This document shows positions 28,735-37,611 of a stretch of DNA of 50,102 bases, piece after piece (the stretch's first letter is position 1; each line of letters starts with the position of its first letter). The stretch is taken from NCBI RefSeq assembly GCF_903946935.1, contig NZ_CAJAXH010000203.1:1-50102 (forward strand), written 5' to 3'. Made by a program: the position numbers and the translations under genes. Origin of the DNA: an uncultured Thiodictyon sp. (GTDB taxonomy: Bacteria; Pseudomonadota; Gammaproteobacteria; Chromatiales; Chromatiaceae). The notes below the pieces were generated by a model. That model ran no database searches. It saw nothing but the letters and a program-made list of their open reading frames with translations, and was not told the DNA's origin.

Positions 28735-30207
28735 TCAGTAGATACCCCACAGATAGACGAACACCGTATTGTTGTCCGATGCCCGACGCCCATTGCCGTC
28801 ATAGTTCCTGGACGCACCGTTGAAGGTGTTGTAAAGCCAATACTGAACGCCCAGACGCACATACTGGACCGGCTTCCAGGACAGTTCGGCGATCCAGCCG
28901 CGCGTACCCGGGTCGTTGGCCCGAGAGCCGGTGATCGGCGTGGCCGAATTGGTGTTGGTGACGGGATCGAAGAAGCCGCCCAGACCCCAATTGATATCGC
29001 GCTGACCATCGACCTGGAAATAGTTGAGGGTCCCGGAGAAGGTGCCCCACTTACCGGCATCATAGGCATAGGTACCCTTCAGATTGAGCTGATTGAGCCG
29101 GGCGGAGCGATGCGACACCAGCGTGGGGTCCGGCGCGGCGACCCAATTGGCCCAGGTTGCACCGTCCCAGCGCACGCTCTCGGTGGTATAGTTGAACTGC
29201 ATCGTGATCGCATGCGGATCGAGGATATATTGATACTGGGCGTCGATCGCGATATCGCTATAGGCGGTGGTCGGGCCCTTCATATTCATCGGGTCGGGAT
29301 AGGCATTGGCAATCATCCCGTAGGTGCCGATCATGAAATCGTGCGGCCCGGAGGCATGGGTCAACGCCAGCCGCCAATAGGGGGCGGTCCCGGCAATCTG
29401 GGTACGAGCGGTCCTATCGACACCCTGACTAAAAACCGAGAGCGCGCCATTGGCGGCAGTATAGGCGCCGACCGCCGCATAGACGGTCTGCTTCCAATAG
29501 CCGTAGGCCGTCAGCCCCGCCACCTGTTGCCCGAGACCGTTGACCAAGGGGGCGACTTGCTGCGCGATGGCGATGGTACTGGCCAGGTAGGGGAAACCCC
29601 AGGTTGGGGTACTGTTCCAGAGGTCCTCGACGGTCGGACTGTTGTTTAAGCTCATCCCGTAGATGAGGTCCTGGTTCGGGCTGACGATGCGATCGGCCAG
29701 GCGCAGGTCGATATTGTCGACCGTGAAACGCCCGACCCAGCCTCCGGTCCCGGGACCGTCCACCGGAGCGGCCGCAGTATTTTTCCGGTGATTGTAGAAG
29801 TCGTAAGTCACCTGCGCGAACAAACCGAGGTTGTCGAGGATCTTGCCGCCGGCGAAGAGGCTCAGGATCTGAAACATCGGTTGGCCATTCTTGGGAAAGT
29901 CGAGCCCACGCGTCGGACCATTGGCCTTATTGGTATCGGTCATATTGGCCTGCGCCATTACCGCCAATGGGAGCGCAACGCGCTTACCCATGGTATAACC
30001 GGTCGCCTTGAACATGCGACCATAGGCCGTCAATTCCGGAAACTGACCGCCGGCATGGCAGGCCACGCAATTGTTGCCAGTCTGTCTGGCAAAGATCGGC
30101 AGGGCCTGGCTGACGGTCGGTAGAAAGAGCGCGAGTGCGGCCGCGGCCTTGAGTATCGGCCGCGGCCTGAAACACGCTCGTTTGAAAAGGGTGCGGGATA
30201 AGCCCAT
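28735..30207 (-). CDS. Outer-membrane porin-cytochrome fusion (Cyc2-like)
   Basis: 490 residues. A signal peptide (LKAAAALALFLPTVSQA) is followed at once by PIFARQTGNNCVACH, one heme site (Cys47, Cys50, His51), then PELTAYGRMFKATGYTMG. The remaining about 400 residues alternate polar and hydrophobic positions, are rich in Tyr/Trp/Asn/Gly and end in an aromatic (VFVYLWGIY), as expected of an outer-membrane beta-barrel. A monoheme cytochrome fused to a porin is the plan of Cyc2, the Fe(II) oxidase of iron-oxidising bacteria, and the FARQTG..C..CH...P.L..GR.FK..GY pattern is that of this family. GGAGG lies 8 bases before ATG 30207, ruling out longer starts. Substrate is not proven; related proteins occur outside iron oxidisers. 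Confidence 0.82.
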   Translation of the reverse strand: MGLSRTLFKRACFRPRPILKAAAALALFLPTVSQALPIFARQTGNNCVACHAGGQFPELTAYGRMFKATGYTMGKRVALPLAVMAQANMTDTNKANGPTRGLDFPKNGQPMFQILSLFAGGKILDNLGLFAQVTYDFYNHRKNTAAAPVDGPGTGGWVGRFTVDNIDLRLADRIVSPNQDLIYGMSLNNSPTVEDLWNSTPTWGFPYLASTIAIAQQVAPLVNGLGQQVAGLTAYGYWKQTVYAAVGAYTAANGALSVFSQGVDRTARTQIAGTAPYWRLALTHASGPHDFMIGTYGMIANAYPDPMNMKGPTTAYSDIAIDAQYQYILDPHAITMQFNYTTESVRWDGATWANWVAAPDPTLVSHRSARLNQLNLKGTYAYDAGKWGTFSGTLNYFQVDGQRDINWGLGGFFDPVTNTNSATPITGSRANDPGTRGWIAELSWKPVQYVRLGVQYWLYNTFNGASRNYDGNGRRASDNNTVFVYLWGIY

Positions 30208-30663
30208 TGAAGGTCCTCCAGAGTGCTTAGATTCGTTATAGCCATTATTGCCGTAGGCTGACATATCAATCGCCCACCAAGCCGAGGTTGGGGGTCTGCT
30301 GCCTGAGGGCCTTCTCCACACAGCAGACACAGGCCAACCGCCACGGCGCCGATACCCATCTACTATAGTCAACATTGACGGGGACAGGTGGACGAAAGTT
30401 AACATGGATGAAACAGGCCGTAAATATTAATTTGCTTAACAATCGAGTCAAGGGCTTGCCCATCCCAGCCCGGGCACTCGCAATCATCACAACCTAATAT
30501 TCGCATTCGCTAATACACCCAATTACCATCGAGTCAGGCACCTCACAGGCGCGCTGAGTCAGCGTGAGCCGCACGCCTGAGACGATCGGGTCTAGCGCGA
30601 GCGCCCGGGTTAGGCTATCGTCTATGCGCCTCATCATCATCGACAGAACGAGGAGAAACCTTA
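30208..30663. promoter_or_regulatory. Divergent upstream region of the porin-cytochrome and Cache genes
   Basis: 456 bases without a gene, less GC-rich than its surroundings (especially 30360-30540). It must hold the promoters of the Cyc2-like gene (minus) and the Cache-protein gene (plus). I see no clear operator palindrome or sigma-54 site. GAGGAGAAA at about 30649 is the ribosome-binding site of the Cache gene. Confidence 0.45.
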
Positions 30664-31119
30664 ATGAAAAAGACCCTGATCGCACTCGCCATCGTCGCCG
30701 GCAGCGGCGTACTGGCAGCCGCCCCCGCCTGGGCGGCCGATACGGCCACCCCGGACGAGGCCAAGGCACTCTCCCAGAAGGCCCAGAAGGCAGTCGACAC
30801 CGAGGGCAAGGACAAGGCCTTCGCCGCCTTCTCCACCGCCGAGTACAAGCCGAAAGACCTCTATGTCTTCTGCATGGATATGAACGGTGTCATGCTCTCG
30901 CACGCGGTCAAGCCCGAGTTGGTCGGCAAGAACCTACTCGACTTCAACAAATACGGCGACACCCTGTTCAAGGATATGATTGCGAAGGTCAAGACCTCGG
31001 GCGAGGGCTGGGTGGACTACCAATGGCCCTACCCGGGCACGGACGAGATCAAGGCCAAGACCAGCTATGTGATGTCCAACAAGGAAGGCTTCTTCTGCGG
31101 GGTCGGCGCCTACAAATAG
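30664..31119 (+). CDS. Periplasmic single-Cache-domain protein
   Basis: 151 residues with a clean signal peptide (KKTLIALAIVAGSGVLAAAP, cleaved at AWA-ADTA). The mature 127 residues are one Cache_2-type sensing fold: a helix with ALSQKAQKAVDTEGKDKAF, then KDLYVFCMDMNGVMLSHAVKPELVGKNLLD, and a second half containing GEGWVDYQWPYPG and IKAKTSYVMSNKEGFFCGVGAY. Such free-standing Cache proteins bind small organic ligands in the periplasm and may hand signals to a receptor or store the ligand. Two cysteines could form a disulfide. It is divergent from the cytochrome operon and followed by repeat elements, so it is probably a single-gene unit. Confidence 0.9.
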   Translation: MKKTLIALAIVAGSGVLAAAPAWAADTATPDEAKALSQKAQKAVDTEGKDKAFAAFSTAEYKPKDLYVFCMDMNGVMLSHAVKPELVGKNLLDFNKYGDTLFKDMIAKVKTSGEGWVDYQWPYPGTDEIKAKTSYVMSNKEGFFCGVGAYK

Positions 31120-31200
31120 CCAGCGCGGCGAACACTTCCGGTGAATGGACTCACCGCGAGCGCCTGTCGTCTCGGGCGCGCTCGCCCGGATGTCTCACGA

Positions 31201-31227
31201 GTCTCGCGCCAAGGCGCCAAGATCCCA
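31201..31227. repeat. Half copy of the GCCAAG-unit element
   Basis: TCTCGCGCCAAGGCGCCAAG followed by ATCCCAG is the left arm of the element with no matching right arm. It lies 45 bases before copy 4, suggesting an insertion next to, or partial deletion of, an older copy. Confidence 0.7.
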
Positions 31228-31255
31228 GATAAAACAGTCCATTAGTCGACACCCC

Positions 31256-31401
31256 CCAGAAAGAGTAGCGGTCACGCCAAGGCGCCAAGCTCGCCAAGTT
31301 TCTTCAATGCGCGGTCGGCGCAGGGGGATGCATCCGGCGGGATATCGGGTCACTTCAGTTACCCTGTTGTGTTTCTTGGCGGGCTTGGCGCCTTGGCGTG
31401 A
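31256..31401. repeat. GCCAAG-unit inverted-repeat element, copy 4
   Basis: The left flank CCAGAAAGAGTAGCGG, then TCACGCCAAGGCGCCAAGCT and a third unit, repeat copy 2's left end almost exactly. The right arm is TTGGCGGGCTTGGCGCCTTG and then GCGTGA. It lies directly upstream of the antiporter pseudogene's start, where a promoter would be expected. Confidence 0.9.
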
Positions 31402-31424
31402 GATATTCGGACGAGCAGGCAACC

Positions 31425-31982
31425 ATGAGCCAAAATCCGATCATCTTCACCTTCTTCTTGGTATTCACCGGGGCGGCGATCCTCGCCACCGCCGCGCTGG
31501 CCGCCCGCCAGTCGCTGCTGGTGGCCTATATCGCCTTGGGCATCCTATTCGGCCCCTGGGGGCTCAATCTGGTGGGCAGCACCTCCCCGGTGGCCGACTC
31601 GGCCCAGGTGGGGATCATGTTCCTGCTATTCCTGCTGGGGCTCGATCTCACCCCCCAGGACCTGGTCCGCAGCCTGCGTCGCACCACCCTGGTGACCCTA
31701 GGCAGCACGGCGGCGCTCCTGCTCATCGGCGGGGGTATCGCGCGGCTGGTCGGCTTTACGCCCACCGCGTCGCTGATCGTCGGCATTGCCATGGCCTCCA
31801 GCCCGATTGCGCAATATATCGCCGACAGCCTGCGCCCGGTACGGGACTTCTTCCTGGTACTCTATTTTCTTTGCGGTGGGTACCCAGTTCAATCTGGCGA
31901 TGGCCCCGGACGTGCCGATCCCTGCACTGTTACTCGCCGCCGCCGCACTCCTGCTCAAGCCACCGACGCCCTGCGCCGCGAT
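31425..31982 (+). pseudogene. Kef-type monovalent cation/proton antiporter, frameshifted and truncated
   Basis: The first about 145 residues are a good Na+/H+ exchanger N-terminus: four to five TM helices, with VAYIALGILFGPWGLNLVG, FLLFLLGLDLTPQDLVRS and VGIAMASSPIAQYIADSL. After DFFLVLYF the frame breaks at about 31866 in TATTTTCTTTG. One extra T there would explain it, because the next frame continues sensibly as FAVGTQFNLAMAPDVPIPAL and then LLAAAALLLKP. The sequence then ends at a family B half-repeat, where roughly the last 60 percent of a normal antiporter is missing. The gene is therefore dead twice over. Confidence 0.85.
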
Positions 31983-31984
31983 TA

Positions 31985-32030
31985 GCGACAGAAAAAATAT
32001 TCATCCGCAAATGAACGCAAATCATAGATC
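31985..32030. repeat. Half copy of the CGCAAA-unit element (family B)
   Basis: GACAGAAAAAATATTCATC followed by CGCAAATGAACGCAAATCAT matches the left end of the complete family B copy at 26992. No right arm is present. It lies exactly where the antiporter reading frame is cut off and next to the end of the LysR gene, so it marks a deletion or insertion breakpoint. Confidence 0.7.
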
Positions 32031-33009
32031 ACCCGAGCATCGCATCGTCCCAGACCGGATGTTCGCCCGACTGTTGCGGCAGGGGCTCCACCACCCGGTC
32101 GGCAAAGGCCTTGTCCAGGATCTTCATGAAGACCTTGGTCTGGGGTGAGAGGAACTTGCCGCGCCGCTGCACGATGCCGTAGCTGCGCTTGGGGAAATAC
32201 TGATTGAGCGGCACCCGAGCCAGCTTCTCATCCCCGGTCAGACACACATCGGTGACGATGGAGATACCCATACCCAACTCGACATATTTCTTGATGACCT
32301 CCCAACCGCCGGCCTCCAGGGTAACCCGATAGGCCAGGTTGTGTTGCTTGAACACCATATCCACCATGCGCCAGGTGCTGAGATGGCGCGGCGGCAGGAT
32401 CATCTCGAAGGGCGCGATGTCCGCCAGGGTGACCGACTCACGCCCCGCCAAGGGGTGGTCGAGCGGGGTGATCAGGGTCGGGCTATAGGTCACGAAGGGC
32501 CGGTAGTTGATGTCGTCCGGGACCTCCAACATCGAGCCCACGGCCATATCGACCTCATCGGAGCGCAACATGGCGAGCCCGTCGCGCCCGGTCACGTTGT
32601 GCAGCTTAAGCTCGATGCCAGGGTACTGCTGGACAAAGCTGCGCACCGGCTCCGGCAGGATATAGAGGATGGTCGACTCGCCGGCAGCGATATTGAGCGC
32701 GCCCTGATCGACCCGCCCGCACTGCACGGCAAAGGCGTCATGGAGCCGGTCCATACCCTCCACCAGCGGGGCGGCCATCTCAAACAGCAGTTGCCCCTCG
32801 GGTGTCAGACGGATCTTGGGTCCGCGCCGCTCGAAGAGTACGGTATCGAACTCCCGCTCCAAGGCCTGGATCTGCAAGGAGACGGTCGGCTGACTGAGGA
32901 AGATCTTGTCCGCGGCGGCGCTGACGCTGCCGGTGCGGGCGGCGTGACAAAAGGCCCTGAGTTGCTTTAATCGATTCTGCTTGTAATGGATCTGAGATCC
33001 GGAGGCCAT
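32029..33009 (-). CDS. LysR family transcriptional regulator
   Basis: 326 residues. N-terminal winged helix-turn-helix (about 12-75): LKQLRAFCHAARTGSVSAAA, then SQPTVSLQIQALEREF and LFERRGPKIRLTPEGQLL. A linker helix leads to the effector-binding domain (about 95-310) with NIAAGESTILYILPEPVRSF and GMGISIVTDVCL. ATG 33009 is preferred because the region before it is not conserved-looking; ATG 33060 is possible. It is the last gene on the minus strand after tatC. The neighbour on the far side is a dead transporter, so its regulated target is not evident from context; the effector is unknown. Confidence 0.9.
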   Translation of the reverse strand: MASGSQIHYKQNRLKQLRAFCHAARTGSVSAAADKIFLSQPTVSLQIQALEREFDTVLFERRGPKIRLTPEGQLLFEMAAPLVEGMDRLHDAFAVQCGRVDQGALNIAAGESTILYILPEPVRSFVQQYPGIELKLHNVTGRDGLAMLRSDEVDMAVGSMLEVPDDINYRPFVTYSPTLITPLDHPLAGRESVTLADIAPFEMILPPRHLSTWRMVDMVFKQHNLAYRVTLEAGGWEVIKKYVELGMGISIVTDVCLTGDEKLARVPLNQYFPKRSYGIVQRRGKFLSPQTKVFMKILDKAFADRVVEPLPQQSGEHPVWDDAMLG

Positions 33010-33165
33010 GGTGCGTTGCGCTCGGTCCGAAGTGGTGGCGGTGATACTAGCCCATAGCATCCATTGAGAAAAGCAATCCGTGACAGTCCAGTGACATTTT
33101 ACACGTCAGGATGGGCGCCCGGGCAGCCAACGCCCCCGGGCGCTCCGACGTCCCGGCGCCCCACC

Positions 33166-34245
33166 CTAACTGTCGATCTCGTTGAGTATGTTACGCGCCA
33201 CCTGGCGCTGGGCCGCGTCGCCCTCCTCCAGGACCTGGTAGAGCAACTTCCGGGCGGCGAGCGGGTTCTCCAGTTCGCGTAACCGGTTGGCGCGGCGGAT
33301 CTTGTCATCGACCGCATCCGGCGCCGCGCGCGGCGGCACCAGCGCGGCATCGGCATGGTCCAGTTCGGACTCGTGCTGCGCATCGCTCGGCGGCCGCCAG
33401 CCCGGCGGGGGGCCAAAGTCATCCGCCTCCGGCGTCGGCGGGACCAGACTGGCGCCCGCGTCCTGCGCCGCCGCGTTCGTGGCTGCGGCCGCCTCACGGG
33501 CCGCCCGGTCGCGCACCAGGACGCGGGAGAACAAGACCCCGAGCTCAAACAGCAACCACATCGGGATCGCCAGCATGGTCTGGGAGAAGACGTCGGGCGG
33601 CGTCAGCACCATCCCGACCAGGAAGGCCCCGACGACGATATAGGGGCGCTTGGCGGCCAGGGCCGCGGGCGTGGTAACCCCGATGGCCACCAGCAGGATG
33701 GTCGCCACCGGGACCTCGAAGGCCAGCCCGAAGGCGAAGAACAGGGCCAACACAAAGTCCAGGTAGGCCGTGATGTCGGTCATCATCGAGACCCCCGCGG
33801 GGGTGGTCGCGGCCATGAAGCCGAAGATGAGCGGGAACACCAGATAGTAGGCGAAGACCATGCCGACGTAGAACAACACGACGCTGGCCACCAGTAGCGG
33901 CACCGCCAGGCGTTTCTCGTGGCGGTAGAGCCCGGGGGCGACGAAGGCCCAGAGCTGATAGAGCAGCCAGGGCATGGCCAGGAACACCGCCGCCATCAGC
34001 GCCAGCTTGAAGGGCGCCAGGAAGGGCGAGATCACCTGGGTGGCGATCATGTGGCTGCCCTGCGGTAACTTTGCGATCAGCGGTGTGGCCACATAGGTAT
34101 AGATGTCGTTGGCGAACGGGAAGGTCACCGCCAAGGCAACACCCACGCCCACCAGCATCCAGATCATCCGGTCGCGCAGTTCGATCAGGTGGGAGATGAA
34201 GGGCTGTTCGGCGCCCGGGTCATCGGGCTCAATGGGCAGGGCCAT
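33166..34245 (-). CDS. tatC: Sec-independent protein translocase TatC, with a long C-terminal extension
   Basis: The Tat system exports folded proteins with twin-arginine signals; TatC is the receptor. Residues 1-245 are a normal Tat[21 protein letters not shown], six TM helices, the periplasmic loops and [20 protein letters not shown]. An about 110-residue cytoplasmic extension follows, first Ala/Pro-rich and then charged and helical, ending [20 protein letters not shown] and [20 protein letters not shown]. This end closely resembles the C-terminal motif of FimV-type proteins. TatC is usually about 250 residues; this is 359. It is last of tatABC, directly after his genes. Confidence 0.95.
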   Translation of the reverse strand: MALPIEPDDPGAEQPFISHLIELRDRMIWMLVGVGVALAVTFPFANDIYTYVATPLIAKLPQGSHMIATQVISPFLAPFKLALMAAVFLAMPWLLYQLWAFVAPGLYRHEKRLAVPLLVASVVLFYVGMVFAYYLVFPLIFGFMAATTPAGVSMMTDITAYLDFVLALFFAFGLAFEVPVATILLVAIGVTTPAALAAKRPYIVVGAFLVGMVLTPPDVFSQTMLAIPMWLLFELGVLFSRVLVRDRAAREAAAATNAAAQDAGASLVPPTPEADDFGPPPGWRPPSDAQHESELDHADAALVPPRAAPDAVDDKIRRANRLRELENPLAARKLLYQVLEEGDAAQRQVARNILNEIDS

Positions 34246-34365
34246 GACGGGTCTCGGGGCTGGTCGGGGGCGTCCGCGGGGGGCGGCGCCTGGATTAAGT
34301 GCGCGAACAACACCTGCCGACTCGCGCGTCAGGCGTCGTTCGTGGGCAAGGTTAAGCGCGCGTGT

Positions 34366-34704
34366 TCAGCCCTTACGGGCGTCCGCAGCAGGCCGCGATG
34401 GACTCAGATCGGCGCCCGAGGCGGGATGCTCCGGCGCCGGGTCCGGCGCTGGCCGCAACGGCGGGCGGGTCTCTTCAATGATGTGCTCGACCGGGTTGCT
34501 CAACGCCTGCCTTTGCAGCATCTCCTTGAGTTCCTGGGCCTTGAACTCGCGGTCGATCTCATCCTTGACGACGGCCAGGCTGCGGCGCGCCCGCCCGACC
34601 CAAAGCCCGGCGATCCGCGCCACGCGCGGCAGGTCCTTCGGGCCGATCACGAGCAAGGCGACCACCGCCACCATCACGAGCTCAGAGAAGCCTATATCGA
34701 ACAT
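34366..34704 (-). CDS. tatB: Sec-independent protein translocase TatB
   Basis: 112 residues. An N-terminal TM helix with the TatB signature [20 protein letters not shown] then [10 protein letters not shown], an amphipathic helix (about 28-70, with [20 protein letters not shown]) and an unstructured Pro-rich tail. TatB forms the receptor complex with TatC. The acidic residue at position 8 and Pro22 of the family are present. It lies between tatA and tatC, as in most proteobacteria; the gap to tatC is 120 bases. Confidence 0.95.
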   Translation of the reverse strand: MFDIGFSELVMVAVVALLVIGPKDLPRVARIAGLWVGRARRSLAVVKDEIDREFKAQELKEMLQRQALSNPVEHIIEETRPPLRPAPDPAPEHPASGADLSPSRPAADARKG

Positions 34705-34774
34705 GGCGAACCCCTGCGCGAGTACCGATCAGAACGCGTGTGGAAACCGGTCGGGCCGCAGTCCCAGTACCCGC

Positions 34775-35065
34775 TCAGGAGTTGGGCCACTCGGTCTTGC
34801 GGTCACGCCCGGCAGCCGGCGCCGCGCCCGCCTGGGACTTGGCCTGCGCGGACGGCGTGACCACCGGCCGCGGCGCGGCCGGCTCGATCTGCGCGGGGTC
34901 TGAGGGTTCGGCGCCCTTGTCGCCAGCGGCCATGGCACCGCGAAAACTCTTGACCGCGTCGCCCAAGTCTTGACCGACGTTCTTCAATTTCTTAGTGCCG
35001 AACACCAGCACGACGACCGCCAGCAGGATCAGCATCTGCCAAACACTAATGCCACCAAGGCCCAT
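34775..35065 (-). CDS. tatA: Sec-independent protein translocase TatA
   Basis: 96 residues. One TM helix ([20 protein letters not shown]) leads to the [20 protein letters not shown] hinge and amphipathic helix, then a Pro/Ala-rich tail. TatA polymerises to form the transport path. The start Met directly precedes the family GxGxISxWQ pattern, which fixes it. It follows hisE by 169 bases and precedes tatB, an order common in gammaproteobacteria that link his and tat genes. Confidence 0.95.
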   Translation of the reverse strand: MGLGGISVWQMLILLAVVVLVFGTKKLKNVGQDLGDAVKSFRGAMAAGDKGAEPSDPAQIEPAAPRPVVTPSAQAKSQAGAAPAAGRDRKTEWPNS

Positions 35066-35234
35066 AGATTTCTCCGGTCTAAAGTCAGGTTGATTGACCG
35101 ACGGTCCCGAGCTAACGCCCCAAGTCCCGCCGAAGGTGCGCGATCATACTCCAAATCGCCGCGGGGCCGGTATGCCCGGCGAACGGCCAGGGCGCCCGCA
35201 GCACCCCGAGCGATGAACCTGGCGGGCGCCTTGG

Positions 35235-35561
35235 TCAGTGGCCCTCGCCGCCCCGCGCGGCCTTCTCTGCAATCCCTGACAGCCCGAAGCGCCGATCCAG
35301 CTCGTCAAGCACCCGCGCCGGCCGCAGCCCCTGATGGGCCAGCAACACCAGACTGTGAAACCACAGGTCCGCCACCTCGTAGACGATCTTGTCCGCCTCC
35401 CCGTCCTTGCCCGCCATGACGGTCTCGGTCGCCTCCTCCGCGATCTTCTTCAGGATCGAGTCCAGCCCCTTGGCATAGAGCCCGGCGACATAAGAGGAGT
35501 CCGGGTCGGCCTGCTTGCGGGCCTCCAGTACGTCGGCCAGGCGTTCGAGGATATCGGTCAT
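35235..35561 (-). CDS. hisE: Phosphoribosyl-ATP pyrophosphatase (HisE)
   Basis: Hydrolyses PR-ATP to PR-AMP, step 2 of histidine synthesis. 108 residues, an all-alpha MazG-type fold: [20 protein letters not shown] then [32 protein letters not shown], with the Glu residues that bind Mg, and [21 protein letters not shown] 35561 matches the normal family start (MTDILERL); an upstream codon would add five unneeded residues. It is separate from hisI, not fused as in E. coli, and is split from it by an inserted Uma2 gene. Confidence 0.95.
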   Translation of the reverse strand: MTDILERLADVLEARKQADPDSSYVAGLYAKGLDSILKKIAEEATETVMAGKDGEADKIVYEVADLWFHSLVLLAHQGLRPARVLDELDRRFGLSGIAEKAARGGEGH

Positions 35562-35638
35562 GTGATTCAGCGGCAAATGGCAAGTGGCGGGGGTTGCTAG
35601 TCTAACCCGAACGCCAGCGCTTGAACGACGCCTGAGCC

Positions 35639-36208
35639 TCAGAACAGCGCGGAGAGATCGACGGCCAACCCACCAGCGAAGGGCAGCGGCACCTTTGAGA
35701 GGTCCGCGGGTCGACTCGCATCCGCATAGCCGTTAGCACCCGGAGCGCGGTAGATGTGGAGCCGATTGCCACCCAAGTCGACCAGCCAGGCCTCGGGGAT
35801 ACCGCCGCGGGCATAGCGGGGGAGCTTGACCTCCCGGTCGTAGCGCAGGCTGCTGTCGGCGACCTCGATCAACAGCAACACGTCGGCCGGGCCAGGATGT
35901 CCGTTGCGGTAATAGTCCGGGCGGGGGCGCAGGAGCGCGATGTCGGGCAGGGGTTCGGAGTGGTCGTCGAGCCAAACCGGGTCTTGAACGGCCAGGATCG
36001 CAGCGCTGCCAACCGCCTCCTTCAGGAGGTTCGCGAGGAGCTTGACGGTCCCGGCATGGGGGTGGCCGATCGGCGGCATCTCAATGATCTCCCCATCGAT
36101 CAACTCGGTACGCAGTTCCGGCCCAAGGATGCCGGTCTCGCCCATGCGGTGGTAGTCCGCCACGCTGAGACGATGGACGCGGGCGAGGGTGTGGGCAATG
36201 GCGCTCAT
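35639..36208 (-). CDS. Uma2 family (DUF820) putative restriction-endonuclease-fold protein
   Basis: 189 residues with the PD-(D/E)xK-type Uma2 pattern: [20 protein letters not shown] then [20 protein letters not shown], the Asp of [11 protein letters not shown], and the catalytic-type ExK-like segment [20 protein letters not shown] with [14 protein letters not shown]. These proteins are multiplied in cyanobacteria and purple bacteria and are thought to be nucleases, but activity is rarely shown. It sits between hisI and hisE on the same strand, which is not a normal part of the his operon, so it is probably a later insertion. Confidence 0.88.
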   Translation of the reverse strand: MSAIAHTLARVHRLSVADYHRMGETGILGPELRTELIDGEIIEMPPIGHPHAGTVKLLANLLKEAVGSAAILAVQDPVWLDDHSEPLPDIALLRPRPDYYRNGHPGPADVLLLIEVADSSLRYDREVKLPRYARGGIPEAWLVDLGGNRLHIYRAPGANGYADASRPADLSKVPLPFAGGLAVDLSALF

Positions 36209-36270
36209 GGGTGTCGGTCACGCGCGGGGGATGATTGACCGGATACTAGCCGATAATCCACCCCGCTGGC

Positions 36271-36666
36271 TCAGACCTTATGGTAAATCGCGTCCGGGTC
36301 CTTGAGCACCGGCGCGATCTCCACCCACTGGCCGGCGGCGTCCAATTCCCGAAAGAAGCAATGGTGCCGGCCGGTGTGGCAGGCGATGCCGCCCTTCTGC
36401 TCCACCTCCAGCAGGACCACGTCCGCGTCGCAGTCGATGCGCAACGCGCGCACCACCTGCTGGTGGCCGGACTCCTCGCCCTTGTGCCAGAGCGTGCGGC
36501 GGGAGCGCGACCAGTACACGGCATGGCCGGTTTCGCGCGTCAGGGCCAGCGCTTCGCGGTTCATCCAGGCCATCATCAGGATGGTGCCGGTGCCGGTTTC
36601 CTGCGCAATAGCCGGCACCAGGCCATGCGCGTCCCACTGGATACTGTCGAGCCAGGCGTCGCTCAT
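36271..36666 (-). CDS. hisI: Phosphoribosyl-AMP cyclohydrolase (HisI)
   Basis: Opens the adenine ring of PR-AMP, step 3 of histidine synthesis; a zinc enzyme. 131 residues. The conserved core is complete: [37 protein letters not shown], the metal-binding [20 protein letters not shown], and [11 protein letters not shown]. Cys and His ligands are present. It starts 23 bases after hisA ends, with no hisF between them, which is unusual for this cluster. Confidence 0.95.
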   Translation of the reverse strand: MSDAWLDSIQWDAHGLVPAIAQETGTGTILMMAWMNREALALTRETGHAVYWSRSRRTLWHKGEESGHQQVVRALRIDCDADVVLLEVEQKGGIACHTGRHHCFFRELDAAGQWVEIAPVLKDPDAIYHKV

Positions 36667-36689
36667 CGGTGTTGCCCCTGATTCACGGA

Positions 36690-37442
36690 TTAGGCGGCGG
36701 CCAGTCGATCGGCCAGGCGCTGCCCGGCGGCGAAGTCGAGCGTGCCCTCGTAGATGGCACGGCCGGTGATGGCGCCGGTGATACCAGGGCCGTGCTCCAC
36801 CCGGGCGGCCTGCGCCAGGGCGCGGATATCATCCAAATCCGTGATACCGCCCGAGGCGATGATGGGGATCGCCACCGCCGCGGCGAGCGCGCGGGTGGCG
36901 GGGATGTTGGGGCCAGTCATCATGCCGTCGCGTCCGATGTCGGTGTAGACGATGGCCGTGACGCCATCGCCCTCGAAGCGCTTGGACAGCTCCTCCACCC
37001 GGTGCTCGGTAATCTCCGCCCACCCCTTGATGGCCACCTGACCGTCCTTGGCGTCCAGCCCGACGATGATGTGACCGGGGAAGGCACGGCAGGCACGCGC
37101 GACAAAGGCGGGCTCGGTCACCGCCTGGGTGCCGATGATGCAGAAGCTCACCCCGGCGGCCAGGTAGGCGGCAATGGTCGCCTCGTCGCGGATGCCGCCG
37201 CCGACCTGAATCGGCAGGTCCGGATAGCGCGCGGCGATGGCACGGATGGCCGCGCCGTTGACCGGCTCACCGGCAAAGGCGCCGTTGAGGTCCACCAGGT
37301 GCAGGCGCCGCGCGCCCTGCCCCACCCAGCGCCCGGCCATCTCCACCGGGTCGTCGGAGAAGACGGTTTCGTCCTCCATGCGGCCCTGGCGCAGGCGCAC
37401 GCAGCGGCCGTCCTTGAGATCGATGGCGGGAATCAGGAGCAA
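36690..37442 (-). CDS. hisA: ProFAR isomerase (HisA)
   Basis: Isomerises ProFAR to PRFAR, step 4 of histidine synthesis. 250 residues, a TIM barrel with the two phosphate-binding half-barrel repeats: start [19 protein letters not shown] with the first catalytic Asp, [24 protein letters not shown], the second Asp in [15 protein letters not shown], and [13 protein letters not shown]. The start codon is TTG 37442: the family sequence begins right there, and GAGGT lies 8 bases before it. A GCCAAG-type repeat separates it from hisB, where hisH is usually found. Confidence 0.95.
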   Translation of the reverse strand: MLLIPAIDLKDGRCVRLRQGRMEDETVFSDDPVEMAGRWVGQGARRLHLVDLNGAFAGEPVNGAAIRAIAARYPDLPIQVGGGIRDEATIAAYLAAGVSFCIIGTQAVTEPAFVARACRAFPGHIIVGLDAKDGQVAIKGWAEITEHRVEELSKRFEGDGVTAIVYTDIGRDGMMTGPNIPATRALAAAVAIPIIASGGITDLDDIRALAQAARVEHGPGITGAITGRAIYEGTLDFAAGQRLADRLAAA

Positions 37443-37496
37443 GGCAGTTACCTCAAAATCGCTGGGCCGGGGACTCGCCCGGACATTTATGTCGTC

Positions 37497-37611
37497 TCAC
37501 GCCAAGGCGCCAAGATCGCCAAGAAAATACGCCCTTGGGAGCTGACCTTCGCCGTGAGTTCAGTCGCGACAAAAATCGTCGGCACTTGGCGTGCTTGGCG
37601 CCTTGGCGTGA
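37497..37611. repeat. GCCAAG-unit inverted-repeat element, copy 5
   Basis: The left arm TCACGCCAAGGCGCCAAGAT continues with one more GCCAAG. The right arm is CTTGGCGTGCTTGGCGCCTT and then GGCGTGA. It fills most of the gap between hisB and hisA inside an otherwise co-directional gene run. The interior is unlike the other copies. Confidence 0.9.

Noticed and set aside
28720-29649. A 309-codon plus-strand frame over the porin-cytochrome gene
   Set aside because: Composition is typical of an antisense shadow (Gly/Ile/Asp/Arg repeats), and the minus-strand gene has a signal peptide, heme motif and ribosome-binding site.
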